From Okapia johnstoni (lineage: Eukaryota; Chordata; Mammalia; Artiodactyla; Giraffidae): a DNA stretch of 64,000 nt. Position 1 is the first letter of the stretch; the number at the start of each line of letters is the position of its first letter. The stretch lies in NCBI GenBank assembly GCA_024291935.2, contig CM044316.1:5944501-6008500 (forward strand), read 5' to 3'. The notes beneath the pieces were generated by a model that did no database searches, was not told where the DNA came from, and saw nothing but the letters and a program-made list of their open reading frames with translations. Shown here one piece after another: positions 11,960-25,359 of this stretch. The translations under genes were made by a program, and so were the position numbers.

Positions 11960-14155
11960 CAGTTCAGTTCAGTTTCAGTTCTGTCGCTCAGTCGTGTCCG
12001 ACTCTTTGAGACCCCATGAATCGCAGCACGCCAGGCCTCCCTGTCCATCACCAACTCTCGGAGTTTACCCAAACCCATGTCCATCGAGTTAGTGATGCCA
12101 TCCAACCATCTCATCCTCTGTCATCCCCTTCTCCTCCTGCCCCCAATCCTTCCCAGCATTAGGGTCTTTTCCAATGAGTCAACTCTTCGCATGAGGTGGC
12201 CAAAGTATTGGAGTTTCAGCTTCAACATCAGTCCTTCCAATGAACACCCAGGACTGATCTCCTTTAGGATGGACTGATTGGATGTCCTTGCAGTCCAAGG
12301 GACTCTCAAGTCTTTAACACCACAGTTCAAAAGCATCAATTCTTTGGCGCTCAGTTTTCTTTACTGTCCAACTCTCACATCCACACGTGACCACTGGAAA
12401 AACCATAGCCTTGACTAGACGGACCTTTGTTGGCAAAGTAACATCTCTGCTTTTAAATATGCTATCTAGGTTGGTCATAACCTTCCTTACAAGGAGTAAG
12501 CGTCTTTTAATTTCATAGCTGCAATCACCATCAGCAGTGATTTTGGAGCCCCCCCAAAAAAGTCTGACACTGTTTCCACTGTTTCCCCATCTATTTCCCA
12601 TGAAGTGATGGGACCAGATGCCATGATCTTAGTTTTATGAACGCTGAGCTTTAAGCCCACTTTTTCTCTCTCCTCTTTCACTTTCATCAAGAGGCTCTTT
12701 AGTTCTTCTTCACTTTCTGCCATAAGGGTGGTGTCATCTGCATATCTGAGGTTATTGATATTTCTCCCGGCAATCTTGATTCCAGCTTGTGCTTCTTCCA
12801 GCCCAGCGTTTCTCATGATGTTCTCTGCATATAAGTTAAATAAGCAGGGTGACAATATACAGCCTTGACGTACTCCTTTTCCTATTTGGAACCAGTCTGT
12901 TGTTCCATGTCCAGTTCTAACTGTTGCTTCCTGACCTGCATACAGGTTTCTCAAGAGACAGATCAGATGGTCTGGTATTCCCATCTCTTTCAGAATTTTC
13001 CACAGTTTCTTGTGATCCACACAGTCAAAGGCTTTGGCATAGTCAATAAAGTAGAAATAGATGTTTTTCTGGAACTCTCTTGCTTTTTCGATGATCCAGC
13101 AGATGTTGGCAATTTGATCTCTGGTTCCTCTGCCTTTTCTAAAACCAGCTTGAACATCTGGAAGTTCACAGTTCACGTATTGCTGAAGCCTGGCTTGGAG
13201 AATTTTGAGCGTTACTTTACTAGTGTGTGAGATACGTGCAATTGTGCGGTAGTTTGAGCATTCTTTGGCATTGCCTTTCTTTGGGATTGGAAGGAAAACT
13301 GACCTTTTCCAGTCCTGTGGCCACTGCTGAGTTTTCCAGATTTGCTGGCGTATCGAGTGAAGCACTTTCACAGCATCATCTTTGAGGATTTGAAATAGCT
13401 CAACTGGAATTCCATCACCTCCACTAGCTTTGTTTGTCGTGATGCTTCCTAAGGCCCACTTGACTTCACATTCCAGGATGTCTGGCTCTAGGTGCGTGAT
13501 CACACCATCGTGATTATCTGGGTCGTGAAGACCTTTTTTGTACAGTTCTTCTGTGTATTCTTGCCTCCTCTTTAATATCTTCTGCTTCTGTTAGGTCCAT
13601 ACCATTTCTGTCCTTTATCGAGCCCATCTTTGCATGAAATGTTCCCTTGGTATCTCTAATTTTCTTGAAGAGATCTCTAGTTTTTCCCAATCTGTTGTTT
13701 TCCTCTATTTCCTTGCATTGATCGCTGAGGAAGGCTTTCTTATCTCTCTTTGCTATTCTTTGGAACTCTGCATTCAGATGGGAATATCTTTCCTTTTCTC
13801 CTTTGCTTTTCGCTTCTCTTCTTTTCCCAGCTATTTGTAAGGCCTCCTCAGACAGCCATTTTGCTTTTTTGCATTTCTTTTCCATGGGGATGGTTTTGAT
13901 CCCTGTCTCCTGTACAATGTCACGAACCTCTGTCCACAGTTCATCAGGCACTCTGTCTATCAGATCTAGTCTCTTAAATCTATTTGTCACTTCCACTGCA
14001 TAATCATAAGGGATTTGATTTAGGTCATACCTGAATGGTCTAGTGGTTTTCCCTACTTTCTTCAATTTAAGTCTGAATTTGGCAATAAGGAGTCATGATC
14101 TGAGCCACAGTCTGCTCCTGGTCTTGTTTTTGCTGACTGTATAGAGCTTCTCCGC
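11960..14155 (-). mobile_element. BovB (RTE-clade) LINE, 5'-truncated, with RT domain
   Basis: Minus-strand RTE retrotransposon of about 2.2 kb (a full element is about 3.2 kb), missing the endonuclease part. The long frame on the complement of 12487-13503 (338 codons) shows reverse transcriptase in order: KASGGDGIPVELF, QQWPQDWKRSVFLPIPKKG, FRKGRGTRDQIAN, YAKAFDCVD, GVRQGCILSPCLFN and the catalytic LRYADD box. An upstream frame (13514-14065) carries the linker before RT but is out of frame with it, and the C-terminal frame is again shifted near 12600. The copy is therefore dead. BovB is known to have entered ruminant genomes by horizontal transfer. It lies in intergenic DNA upstream of CHERP. 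Confidence 0.93.
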
Positions 14156-14157
14156 CT

Positions 14158-14210
14158 ATAAAATAATTGCTATCTGGCCCTTTATAGAAAGTTTGCCGGC
14201 TTCTGGTCTA
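14158..14210 (-). repeat. Terminal fragment of an hAT/Charlie-type DNA element
   Basis: A short stretch with 'ctatctggccctttatagaa' and 'agtttgccggcttctgg' resembles the end of the Charlie-type element also seen near 56.7 and 63.1 kb. Confidence 0.4.
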
Positions 14211-14479
14211 AGGCAATTATCTTGCGTACAGGAAACAAACCATAACCGTCAGATGGGAGAAATTACGAAACAACAAAAAAGAAACGAATCTAAAACACAC
14301 AGACATCCATTTCCACAAAACAAGATTCCGTATAGCCAACCAAGTATTAATGTGAACAAAGATATCCTAAGAGCGTCAGATTACCGGGCAAGTCCACAGT
14401 TTACATGTCTCTAATGCATACTCCTGCTTGTTACCCTTCCCCACAATTGGCATACATTAACATCACCGTTTTGGAAGCA

Positions 14480-15620
14480 CTGTAACTGCATCTTTCAGGA
14501 TGGCTCCGTGGCCTCTGGACGCGCGGTGTATAGGGCCCAGCACCCGCGGGTCTTGGGCGCTCGCTCGATCACCGCTGCTTAAACGACTGCACAAAAGCCA
14601 CGGGAGCCCCAAAGGGGCGCACTCGGAGACTGGCGGAGGTGGGGGTAGGGGTTTCCCTCGCCTTAAAATCTTATCAAACCGCTGGATCGAGGAAAAGAAA
14701 CCGAATTGAAGGACCTGTTGAACCTCAATAAGCCAGTTCCATCCCTGAGAAGCCCGAAGCTTCCTGGTTCTGCTTCTACCTCCGGGCGGGCCCGGGGGGA
14801 TGTGACAGGCGCCGCGTCCAGGAGCCTCCCGGACGTACCTCACTTCGTATTTTCCTCATCGTCGTCGCGAGGAGAAAAGAGGCCCTGGCATGGGCAGGAA
14901 TTCCCCAAGTTCCTTATTTTCGCAGAGAACGCGGCCAGTCAAGCCCTAGGACTGAAACGCGGACAGCCCGCCCGCGGATAACGGTTGTCCGCGCAGTTCC
15001 AGCCGTTGCCCGGCGTCGCTCAACAGGAGCCCACTCTGCACATGCGCGGAAAAGCCACCGCACGTGCGCATCGCGAGCCCCTCCCGCGAGCCCAGCCACG
15101 CGCGGTTTCTTCCCCCCCGCCCCGTGCCCTCACTTCCGGAGTTTCCTGGCGACGGCCGTAAGTGGCGGGCGGAAGCAGCGCGCGAGGCCAGCCGTAAAAG
15201 GCTCCCTCGCGCCACTTCCGGCCGGCTTCCGCAGACGGCCCTGGTAGGCGATCGTGAGGCGCCGGAGGACGTTCCCCGCTGCCGGAGCCATGGAGATGCC
15301 GCTGCCGCCAGACGGTGAGGCCCAGGCCGGACTCGGGAACCGTTGATCTCTCCCCGGGATCCCCAGCCGACCCGACCCGCCTCCTAGGGCCCTCGGGCCT
15401 AGAAAAGGGCGGGGCTCGGCCTCCCGGGTTTGCCCGCGGCCTCTCCCGCGGGTCCTCGTATTCCCGGCGCGCTTCTGGCCCCTATCGGGATCCGTACAAG
15501 GGCGGCCTCTCCGGGGCCCACCCCTAGGGACCCCGACCGGCGGACGCGGGCTGGAAAACCAGGGCCCCCGGATTTGGGCGGTCCTCGCTGACGCCCCGTG
15601 TGGCCTTTTCTCCGTCCTCC
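14480..15620 (+). promoter_or_regulatory. CHERP: CpG-rich promoter of CHERP
   Basis: GC- and CpG-dense region covering the CHERP start. No TATA box is apparent. Two ETS-type CACTTCCGG/CCACTTCCGG cores lie at 15131-15139 and 15212-15220, and NRF1-like palindromic CATGCGCG / GTGCGCAT pieces at 15041-15048 and 15064-15071. This is the usual make-up of a housekeeping promoter. The transcription start probably lies between about 15150 and 15280; the exact site cannot be read from sequence. Confidence 0.75.
15290..15314 (+). CDS. CHERP: CHERP coding exon 1
   Basis: ATG GAG ATG start; donor gtgagg at 15315; phase 1 end. Encodes MEMPLPPD. Confidence 0.95.
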
Positions 15621-18600
15621 AGACCAGGAGCTCCGAAATGTCATCGACAAGCTGGCCCAGTTCGTGGCTCGGAACGGGCCCGAATTTGAAAAGATGACGA
15701 TGGAGAAGCAGAAGGACAACCCGAAATTCTCTTTTCTGTTCGGAGGCGAGTTCTACAGTTACTACAAGTGCAAGTTGGCGCTGGAGCAGCAGCAGCGTGA
15801 GTTCTCTCCAGCTCTCAGGCCGCCCCCTCTAGCCCTTCCTTTCTCCGATGCCGTCTCGGGCTCTACCACAAAACGCCTTATTTGGGGTCGCATGCTATTT
15901 TTTTGTGAAATAGTACGGCATGTACGATCTTTTCCGCAGTCCCTGCAGCCCTGAGGCTACAGGGTCCGAGTGTCATGGAGAACGAGGTTATTAATCTTCC
16001 TTCTGGGCTCGGAATCAGGGATTCCTGTTGTTTTGCAAACATGATGACTGATGTCACCGAGTAGAGTGCTTCAGTGTTTTACAGAGAGGAAGTGATAGAA
16101 GCCAGGCTAAGTGGGACCCTCCGGACAAATTCCGTTTAGCCCTCTTTACAGGCTCTCTGGGGCTTCCAGCAAGGTTTTTGTGCATTTCTGGTGGTTGCAA
16201 TCCTGATCAAAATGAATTGTCTTGTGGACTTTAGTACTTGGCAGCTGTTTATGTTCCCTGGTTTGTGCTTCAGGAACCCGGCCTTGCCCTTAAAGAGTTT
16301 AAGATGAAGTTTGTTATCATGGCAAGCCTATGAGTAACAAATATTGACACCAGATAGTCCCTGAGCTCACTTCTGTCTTATTCAATAGCAAATCCCTAGC
16401 TTCTAGATACCGTTGTGTTTTAGATTCCCAAGCAGTTGGGCATTGAAAGGTGAATGCTCCCTGGACTACAAGCTCCTTGAGGCCAACCAGACCTTGTTTG
16501 GGACATTATTGTGCCTCATAGGTAGCATGTAGTAGGTGTTCTTGTGGCAAAAGTACAGTGGCTTGAACAGGCACAGTGTGTTTTGAGAGCTGAGAGAGAA
16601 ACCAAAGCGTAAGAGATCCAGCATGGCCCCTAGACATGTGTAGGCAGGAGAAGAGTTTGATCTGGAGTGGGAAAGTTTCCAGGGGGAAAGTTTGGGTTTT
16701 CTTCCTTTGTTCAGGGGTTCTTCTGGTGGCTGTTTAGGTTTTTTGTTTGTTTTAATATTTATTTAGTTGTGGTTTGTGGGCTCCAGAGCTCAGGGATTCA
16801 GTAGTTGTGTTGTGAGAACTTAAGTTGCCTGTGGCATGTGGGATCTTAGTTCTTGACTGGAGATCGAACCCACATCCCCTGCATTGGAAGGTTGATTTTT
16901 AATCACTGGACCACCAAGGAAGTCTTGCCTGTTTAGGTTAGAGATGTGATTAGGGGAGATCTGTTGCCTGAAATTGTAGGCAAAATGTATCCACTTACGT
17001 ATGTGTTTCTGGAGCAAACCATTCCTTAGCCTCAGCCTATCAAGTCTGAAACCCCTGGTATAGGCAGTAGGGAACCATGAGAGAGGCTAAAATAAGGAAG
17101 CGGTGGGTTGGGTTTGTGTGGCCTATGTGGCAGACAGGCTGGAGGGAGCGTGAGTGGAGACCGGGACCAGTGAGGCCGGCAGTTGGTGATAAGGTCTGGA
17201 TTAAGTCAGTGAGTTGAGTAGAGAAAGTGGGCCTGGGGACAGCTAGGGTTAAGGGGTAGAACACATGAACTGAAATGCCAGTTGGATATTGACGTGGGTG
17301 ATATAACTGGGCAAGGGAGGACTGTGTGTGGGTTCGAGTGACCATGAGGCGAGAGATGCTTCTCCTTCAAGGGGAGCCCACTCCCACCCTGGAAGGTCAG
17401 CAGTCGGAGGTGGCTTGGGACTTGGTGCCATAATGTGGGGAGCTTGGGGTGTTTCTAGCAGGTGAAGATCGGGGCTCAGGGAATCCTTTCTGCAGGTAAC
17501 AGTATCTCCGTTGCCATTAAACTCTGTGACAGAGTTAACCAGGTAGAAACTGAGGAGACGAGTGTTCTTGGAAGATAGAACCTTAGGAGGGGTTGAGGAG
17601 TAGTGGGAACAGCAGCTCGGGGTTCCCAAACCCCAGAGAATGAGTGATTCTTGGAGTGACCAGAAGTGAGGGTGCAGAGCAGGGAGGGCTGGCTTGCAAA
17701 CGACTTAGAAATTCTGGAAGCTCTGGGGAAGCTCTAGAAGGGTTTCGGTACTGTGTTCTGGAGCAGGGCTAGCCACTGTGTAGCCAGCCTAGTGGTTTGA
17801 GAAAACTGAGTCCCGGGACCGCTCAGGAATTACACCCTACAGACTCCGGTAAAGGACTGGTTTCTTTTTTTTTTTTTTTTTCCTAATCTGTTGCAGAAAG
17901 TACGGTTTTGCAAAGTACAATAAAACTGTGAACTTTTATGAGAGTTCCCTGGTGGTCTAGTGGTTAGGACCTCGGTGCTTTCGATGCCAGGGCCCGGGTT
18001 CAGTCCCTGGACAGGGCGCTAAGCTCCCACAAGTTTCACAGCACAGCCAAACTGCTGTGAAAGCGCCCAAACACTCCCCTGCTATTTCTGTGCTTGTCTC
18101 GGTGTCACCTGGGCCTGGCCCCTTGGACCACGCTTGGATCAGCAGCACTACAGCCATGGGGTAGAAAAGGAAAAGGGGCCAGGATGGGGCATAGGGAAAC
18201 CAGCTCCTAGGGTGATGCAGGTCAAGGCAGAGTCGTGGCAGTGATGGCAGGACACAGTGGTGTGTGATCTAGAAGGGTGACTTGACTATGTGGGGCAGCT
18301 GGTTAGCGTGGGGTGCAAGGAAGAGAGAGGTGCAGGAACTTCGCTTCTGACTTGGCTAAGTGGGCGTGGCTGTGCCAGCCATGGATCAGGAGTGGGGCTT
18401 TGGAAGGGGTGGGGCACAGGGTGAGAGGAACCCATACCTGTTTGAGGCATCTGCGGAAAACAGTGGCTGTTTGGTCTAAGATTAGACCCAAAGCCTGAGA
18501 AATCCAGGATGCCACTGATAGATTTAGGGGTTATAGAGCAGTGGTCCCCACACTTTATGGCATCAGGGACCAGATTCATGGAAGACAGTGTTTCTACAGA

Positions 18601-21600
18601 CAACGGTGGGGGCAGGGGAGGGGACTGGTTTGGGATGATACAAGTGCCTTATACTTGTTGTGCACTTTATTTCTATTATTATTACATTGTGATATATAAT
18701 GAAATAATTATACAACTCACTATAATTAGATCATGAGGCATTAGATTATTCTCATAAGGAGCTCGCAACCTGGATCCCTCACATGCGTGGTTCACAGTAG
18801 GGTTCATGCTTCTGTGAGAATCTAATGCTGCCACTGATCTGACAGGAGGCGGAGCTCAGGCGATAATGGGAACAATGGGGAGCAGCTGTAAATACAGATG
18901 AAGCTTCGCTTGCTCACTGCTCACCTGCTGCTGTGCGCCCGGGTTCCTCACAGGCCAAGGGTTGGAGGCTCCCTGTCGTAGAGTGCAGATTGTAACTGCA
19001 GCCACAGGAATACATCTCGTTCCCCTGGAGGCTTGCTCAGAGAAGAGAGCTTAGTTCACAGTCCAGGCATCCAGCATGTAAGAGTCGGACAGAGGAGGAA
19101 GGGGCCAAGGGGACAGCCACACCAGCTACAAGCGACAAGGAGCCGAGATGGGGCCATCTGGCTGAGTGGGGATGGCTGCAGTGGCTTTGAGGGTGAGGTG
19201 GGCTAGGCAGAGCCCAGGCCTCTGTGGGCTGAGATAAAGGGGAGAAGAATTGAAGATGAACCTTGGCTGTAAAATTGTTGGGTGGGGAGGCACAGGCTGA
19301 AGGGGGAGTTTGTAAAGATTGAAGACTCCTCCCCGCCGTGACTAGATGCTGATGGGCGGAGCCAGTAAAAATAGAAAATGAAAGAGAGCAAAGGAGACAC
19401 ATTTGCTGAAGCAGTGTGGGGCACGATCCAGACTGCACATTGGGGTGATCCCATGGGGTGCCCTTGGGTGCAAGGCCCAGGAGGCCTACCTCAGACCTGG
19501 GCACCCTGTGATGGGCCCTGGGCAGCACTCTCCACCCCACTGTTCTTTCTTTGGCTGGGCCCCCTGAGGGTGGGACTCAGAACGGCTCCAGCAGAGTATG
19601 GTCCTGTTCAGACCAGATGAGACCCAAAGGCAGAGGGGGACGCCATCTGTCCAGGGACTCTTCCCCAAGTCCTCCCTTCCTATCTTTTCAGGCAAGGTTT
19701 GGGGCCTGCACTTGCCCATCCTGTCTCCTGCCAGCAGGATGGGGCAGCCTACACTGCCTCAATCTGGATTGACCCCTGAATGCACAAGAGTAGAGTGTGT
19801 GGAAGGGCAGGCAAGGGGCCCAGTGTGGGGAGGCAACTGCGTGTGTCGGGTTGCTGGCGCACTCCTTCTGCAGGGCTGCAGTTGTGTGGGCTTGCTGGTT
19901 GGCCCTCCAGAGGCTCGGTAGCTTTGATATCTGGAAAGGGAAGAGTAGACTGGGGGACAGCAGGTGAGGATTCTAGGGGTCAAGAGACCCCCTTGGGGAG
20001 GGACTGTCTGTTCGGGCCCAGGAGAGGGTGGAAGGGGGTGGCTTTGGGTTTCTGGGCCGAAGGACAGCAGGCAAGGCCAGATGGTGTTAGCTGGAAAGTG
20101 GAGAGATGACCATCCCAAAGGTCTCTGAGGAGAGGGCGAGTAGAAGGGGCCCAGGGCCAGGCCCTGTGAGACAGGGCAAACGTAGCTGGGACAGGTCGCA
20201 GGGATCCTCTTCTGGGGGGTGAGTATATGGAGGGGAGCTGCCCAAGTGGCCGCCAAGGGGATACCTGGACCCCCGCCGCCTCCTCACAGGGGCTGCCTCT
20301 CCTCCTCTCCTGCCAGTCATCTGCAAGCAGCAGGCCCCGGAGCTGGAACCGGCTGCGACCCTGCCACCGCTGCCCCAGCCCCCGCTGGCCCCTGCTGCGC
20401 CCGTTGCACCAGCCCAGGGCACCCCGTCCATGGATGAGCTCATCCAGCAGAGCCAGTGGAACCTGCAGCAGCAGGAGCAGCACCTGCTGGCCCTCAGACA
20501 GGTATGGGCCCGCTCCTCCTGCCCCACCCCTCCTCCCGAGGGGTACCCGGCACTCACCTCTGTGCATTGGCGCTGATAACAGGCGTCAGCGCTGTGGATG
20601 CTGCTGTCCCATTGCCCGGGGCTTGGTGCCGGACAGTCATCAATCCTCAGTGCTGCCACCACCTTTGTTGTGTTTCGCTCAACCCCTCATGCTAGACCCT
20701 AAGGTTGCGTCGCCTCCCAGTGAGGTCACTGCATAGGCTTTGACACACACATGCCCCCATCATGCTGGAGTGGATGCTGACAAGTGAGACTGCACGTAGG
20801 AAATGGTGTGACGGAGAAAGCCAGATGGCCTCTGGGGCCATTGGCACCAGTTCTTGCCAGTTAGGAGGAGGCTCTTACGAGGTGGACCCTTTTGTCCCAG
20901 TCCATCGGAGTCTGGTCCTTTGGCCAAATACAGTAGGATGAACTGCCAGAGACACAAGATGAATAAAAGGACACCTTAAACACCAGCCCCAGTTTCATTA
21001 CTGGAGTTGAGACGTAAGTTGATGTAGTGGAAACGAAACACTCCAGAATGTTCATTCTCAGTTTGCACATGGAACTCTTCACAAACTGGGCAGTCCAGCC
21101 TCAGCCAGCCCTGGGCTGACCACTTGTCCCCCCAGCAATGCTGGGTCTCAGCCACGTCTCAGTTTGCCAATCTAACGGACAGAAGTCTGGCATCACGTTT
21201 TAATTTTGGACTCCTGGTTGCTAGCGAGATTGCTCTGCTTTTATTTGACTGGTGTCTGTTTATGTACGTCCTCTCCATGCCTTGTTCACAGCCGCCACTC
21301 ATTTTTCTTTCTTTTTTTTGATGAGTTGACGTGCAGAGGTTCCTTGTTCCTCTGGGTCTTAACCTCTCCATCTGTCACCTCTAGGGGAACATTGTCTCCC
21401 CCTGTGTCTCGCCTGGCTTCACCCTCTGCCTACTCTTGTGCTGTGGCGTGACTCCGACGCCCGTCTCAGGCTCCCGGGGTGAATGCTGGGGGCGGGGCAT
21501 GGATGGGCTGGCCTGCTTGTGCCTGGGCCAGGGTCCCTCCTCATGCAGTCTCGGTGTCACCTGGCCTTCCAGGAGCAGGTGACAGCAGCCGTGGCCCACG

Positions 21601-24600
21601 CACTGGAGCAGCAGATGCAGAAGCTCCTGGAGGAGACGCAGCTGGACATGAACGAGTTTGACAGCCTGCTGCAGCCCATCATCGATACCTGCACCAAAGA
21701 TGCCATCTCGGTGAGGATGGGGTGGGGGTGGGGGCGTGCTTCCAGAATCTGGTGCTCCTGATGAGGGCGGGGCTACTCTCGGGACACCCCCTTTCTCCCT
21801 CTGCTTCCTGCCTGAGCCCTTCCATGGGCTCCCCTGCCAAGAGAGAGGGAAGGTGGGTGGGAATTCCTGGACACTCCCCGGCGTCCACACACCCTCAGAC
21901 CTGGAGAAGCCGGCCCCGCTTCATCCGCTGTCCTGGCTGTTGTAGGCCGGGAAGAACTGGATGTTCAGCAATGCCAAGTCCCCGCCGCACTGCGAACTGA
22001 TGGCGGGCCACCTCCGCAACCGCATCACAGCTGACGGGGCGCACTTCGAGCTGCGGCTGCACCTCATCTACTTGATCAACGACGTGCTGCACCACTGGTG
22101 AGCACCCGCCCGCCCCTCCATCCCCCCGCTCCTCCACCCCCTCTCGGCTGCTGCTCTGCCCGCAGGAGCCCGGCCTGTCCTGGGGCCAGGGATCCCTCTT
22201 CTAAAGAGGGTTGTTCTGAACCACAATCCCCCCACAGGGAGGACAGCCACCCCCTCTCCCCTCACATACACCCCTGAGCCCCTACCCTGGACCCCGCACC
22301 CCACCTGAGGCCACTGTCCCCTTGCGCCTTGCTTTCAGGGCAGCTTCTACATGTTTTTCAGTGTCTGTTAGCTGCCTTGTTCATACCTGCCACTTGTTTT
22401 TCTTTCTTCACTGATCTGCACACACTCCATTGCCCTGACTGCACTCTGCTTCAGGAGTCTTCCCATGGGGCCTCCTGGCTAACCCTGTCTCCCAGCCCAG
22501 GCCAGTATGTACTTCCTCATGGCCTTTCTGGTGTCTTAACGACAAAGATTAAGTCACAAAACCAATGCCTGGGCCAAAGACAGATGGAAGCTTACAGGGC
22601 TAGTGAGGCTAGCCTGTCGCTATGAAGACTGGCTGCCACATTTGACCTTGAACTTGACTGGCTGAAGGGACAGCTCCCATGAGGGCAGCAGGCTCAGACC
22701 CGGCTCTTGCCCACTTCGGCCCACATGCAGCTGGCCCCGCCACTCCCTGCTTCCTGAGCCACGTGGGCAGTTCTGCTTCCACTCCACGCTCCCTGCCTCA
22801 CCTTCCCTTATTTCTCTGCCGCTGGGAAACTAGCAGCTGCTCGGAACCTTGTGTGCCCTTCTGCTCCACCAGCCGCTCCACGGACTCAGGGCAGCTCGGC
22901 AGAGACAGCCCTGTTTCTGGCACTTCTCCAGCCATGCCTTTCCAGAGCCCCGCTGTCGGGAAGCCCAGTGCCGCCGGCCCTGTCCTCTTGCCTGGACTGC
23001 CCTCCCCCAACCCGGCCTCCCAGCCCCTGGCCCTTGCTGCTCTCTCTGAGCCCCCTCGGGTGGGCTCGCCTCTGGGAGGGGCTCCAGCTGCCCCCCTTTC
23101 CCAGGCTCTGACACCTCATTGTACAGCCTGGGGAGTCTCCATACTCACTCATGCTCAGAGTGTACCCGCGGCCGCCCCCCAGCTGCACCCTGCCCTCACT
23201 GAAAGGCCACCCCATCCTGCGGACCTGACTCCTAGCCCCCCTGACAGCCCACGTGCTCCCTCGTAGAAGGCGGGGTCCCGACCCAGATTGCCTTGTGCAG
23301 AGAGGGTGGCTGTGCTGAGCGAGGCTTCAGGGACTAGGCCCCACGCCCACAGCAGCACCAGCTCAGCCCTTGTGGGCAGCAGGGGCTCTCACCGGCCCAC
23401 GTCTGTCAGTCTTCAGGCCGCCCTGGGAGGGGAAGGGTCACGGTGCCGATGAGGCTCTTAAAGCCCCTGGGCTGTGTTCTTTCCCGCCGCTGTCTGTCCG
23501 TCTGTCACTCGGGCCCAGGTGCCAGCATAGCTCTCGTGGGGAGCGCAGCCCTTGTCCTGGCCGGGTTGGGGGCCCATTTCCCGAGAAGGCAGAGGGTGCT
23601 GTGGCCGGAGCCGCGATGGTAACGGGCGCGTGGCTGGGTCCCGCCCCAGGGCCCTGACGCGCGGAAGGTCTCTCCCTCACAGCCAGCGCAAGCAGGCCCG
23701 GGAGCTGCTGGCCGCCCTGCAAAAGGTCGTGGTGCCCATCTACTGTACCAGCTTCCTGGCTGTGGAGGAGGACAAACAGCAGAAGATTGCCCGGGTACGT
23801 GGGGCAGCGGGGCGGGGCAGGGCGGGGGCTGGGAGACATGTGCGCTCGTCTCCCCCTGACAAGCCTCCGCCTTCTCCACGTCCAGCTCCTACAGCTCTGG
23901 GAGAAGAATGGCTACTTCGACGACTCCATCATCCAGCAGTTACAGAGCCCGGCCCTGGGGCTTGGCCAGTACCAGGTGGGCACTGCTCCCTGAGGTCGGG
24001 GGGCTGGGTGGTGCCCTCGGGGTCCTGGTGGCATCTTCCAAACCAGACTCCTAGGGGTGCCCTGGTATGATGGTGAGCAGTGGGAGGCGGGGTCTGAGGA
24101 GCAGCATTGGGGCCCACCCCCTCCATAGCAGCTAGTGAGCTCCCTCCTACGGGAGCTTGAGAGGGTGTCTCCTGGCCTGCCGTGACCAGGTTACCTGGTG
24201 TAGGCCCTGCTCTTGGGGATGTCTTTGGCCCGTCTGCCCTGGTCCTCCAGGCATGATAGAACGTGTGGAAAACCTCAAGTAATCTAGGCTGCCATGGTCA
24301 TCGTGTTGGGCACAGGGTCTCCTGTGTGCATGTGTGCTTCTCTCAGAGGGGGCATCTGCTCAGAGGACAGGGTTATAGGGCAGGGAGAGGAGGGCCAGAT
24401 CTCCTTGGTTCCCTCTGCCATGGCTCCGGCATTGCTACCCCAGCGACAGCTGTCTGGATAAAAGACACAGCTCACACCCCTGATTGTCAGGCCATGAGGT
24501 GTCGTCTTCCTGCACATCAAGAAGTGTCAGAAGCCACATGTTGACTGTTCCCGCTGTGATGCTCCTGACCGCCACCCTCCCTACAGGGGAGAAGCTTTCC

Positions 24601-25324
24601 TGCTCAGAGAGGCAAACGGGGAAAGTACATCTCAGACTTTTTAAAAATTTTACCCGCTTTTTTTGGTTGCTAAATAAGAACGGGCTCACATCACCATACC
24701 ACAGTGACATTCCCTGCTTTTCTCTTCTTGAGTTGGTGGCAGTAGCTCGTGGTTACTGAGCTGCCCTGGTCCTGTTCACTGTATTATCTCCTAATCCTCA
24801 GAGGTAGGTTCTGTTATTGTCCCATTTTACAGATGAAGAAATTGAGGCCCCAGAAGGGTAGTGACTTGTTCAAAGCCATATAGCCTGTGAGCCCATCCTA
24901 GGATGTTTGTCAGTGGTGGGATTTTAGTGTGTGTGTGTCAGCCTAGGGAATCCTTGTGTATTCCCTTTGTGAGGGAATTCTAAGCTACTGTAGCACTGAT
25001 CATTACCAAATCTGGCTAGATTGAGATGCTCTGTGGTTGTCAAGCCTGAGTTGATTATTTTACATGTCAATCCCACGCCAGCCTTGGATCCCTGGACCTT
25101 GCTGCCCACAGCATTACCCCAACCTTCTGGATGCTGTCCCTGTGCTGCTCCAGAGGGTCTCGGACCTTGAGTCCCACATGCTGAGCGCTGGCTTCCATGC
25201 TCTCCCCCAGGCGACCCTCATCACTGAATACTCGTCAGTGGTCCAGCCAGTGCAGCTGGCCTTCCAGCAGCAAATCCAGACCCTGAAGACCCAACACGAG
25301 GAGTTTGTCAACAGCCTGACCCAG

Positions 25325-25359
<35 letters not shown>

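Larger units (their letters stand above)
15797..20316 (+). other. CHERP intron 2
   Basis: 4.5-kb intron, the longest of the gene. It holds two CHR SINEs (16741-16928 and 17941-18050), an hAT element (18539-18975) and a T-rich run near 17862-17881. The remainder, including 18976-20316, looks unique and has no supported exon. Confidence 0.8.

Noticed and set aside
12865..13230. 121-codon plus-strand ORF (and its relative at 58613-58978)
   Set aside because: Both are the antisense of the same BovB RT segment; their similarity to each other reflects the transposon, not a gene family.
14463..15215. Possible divergent coding gene upstream of CHERP on the minus strand
   Set aside because: Open frames there are explained by the CpG-rich composition; no conserved peptide or splice structure. 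A divergent non-coding transcript cannot be excluded from sequence alone.
19980..20662. Overlapping minus-strand ORFs of 190-195 codons around CHERP exon 3
   Set aside because: Shadows of the coding exon and flanking GC-rich intron.
22679..23266. 195-codon plus-strand ORF in CHERP intron 5
   Set aside because: Proline/serine-rich translation of GC-rich intron with no homology I recognise and no splice sites in frame with CHERP.
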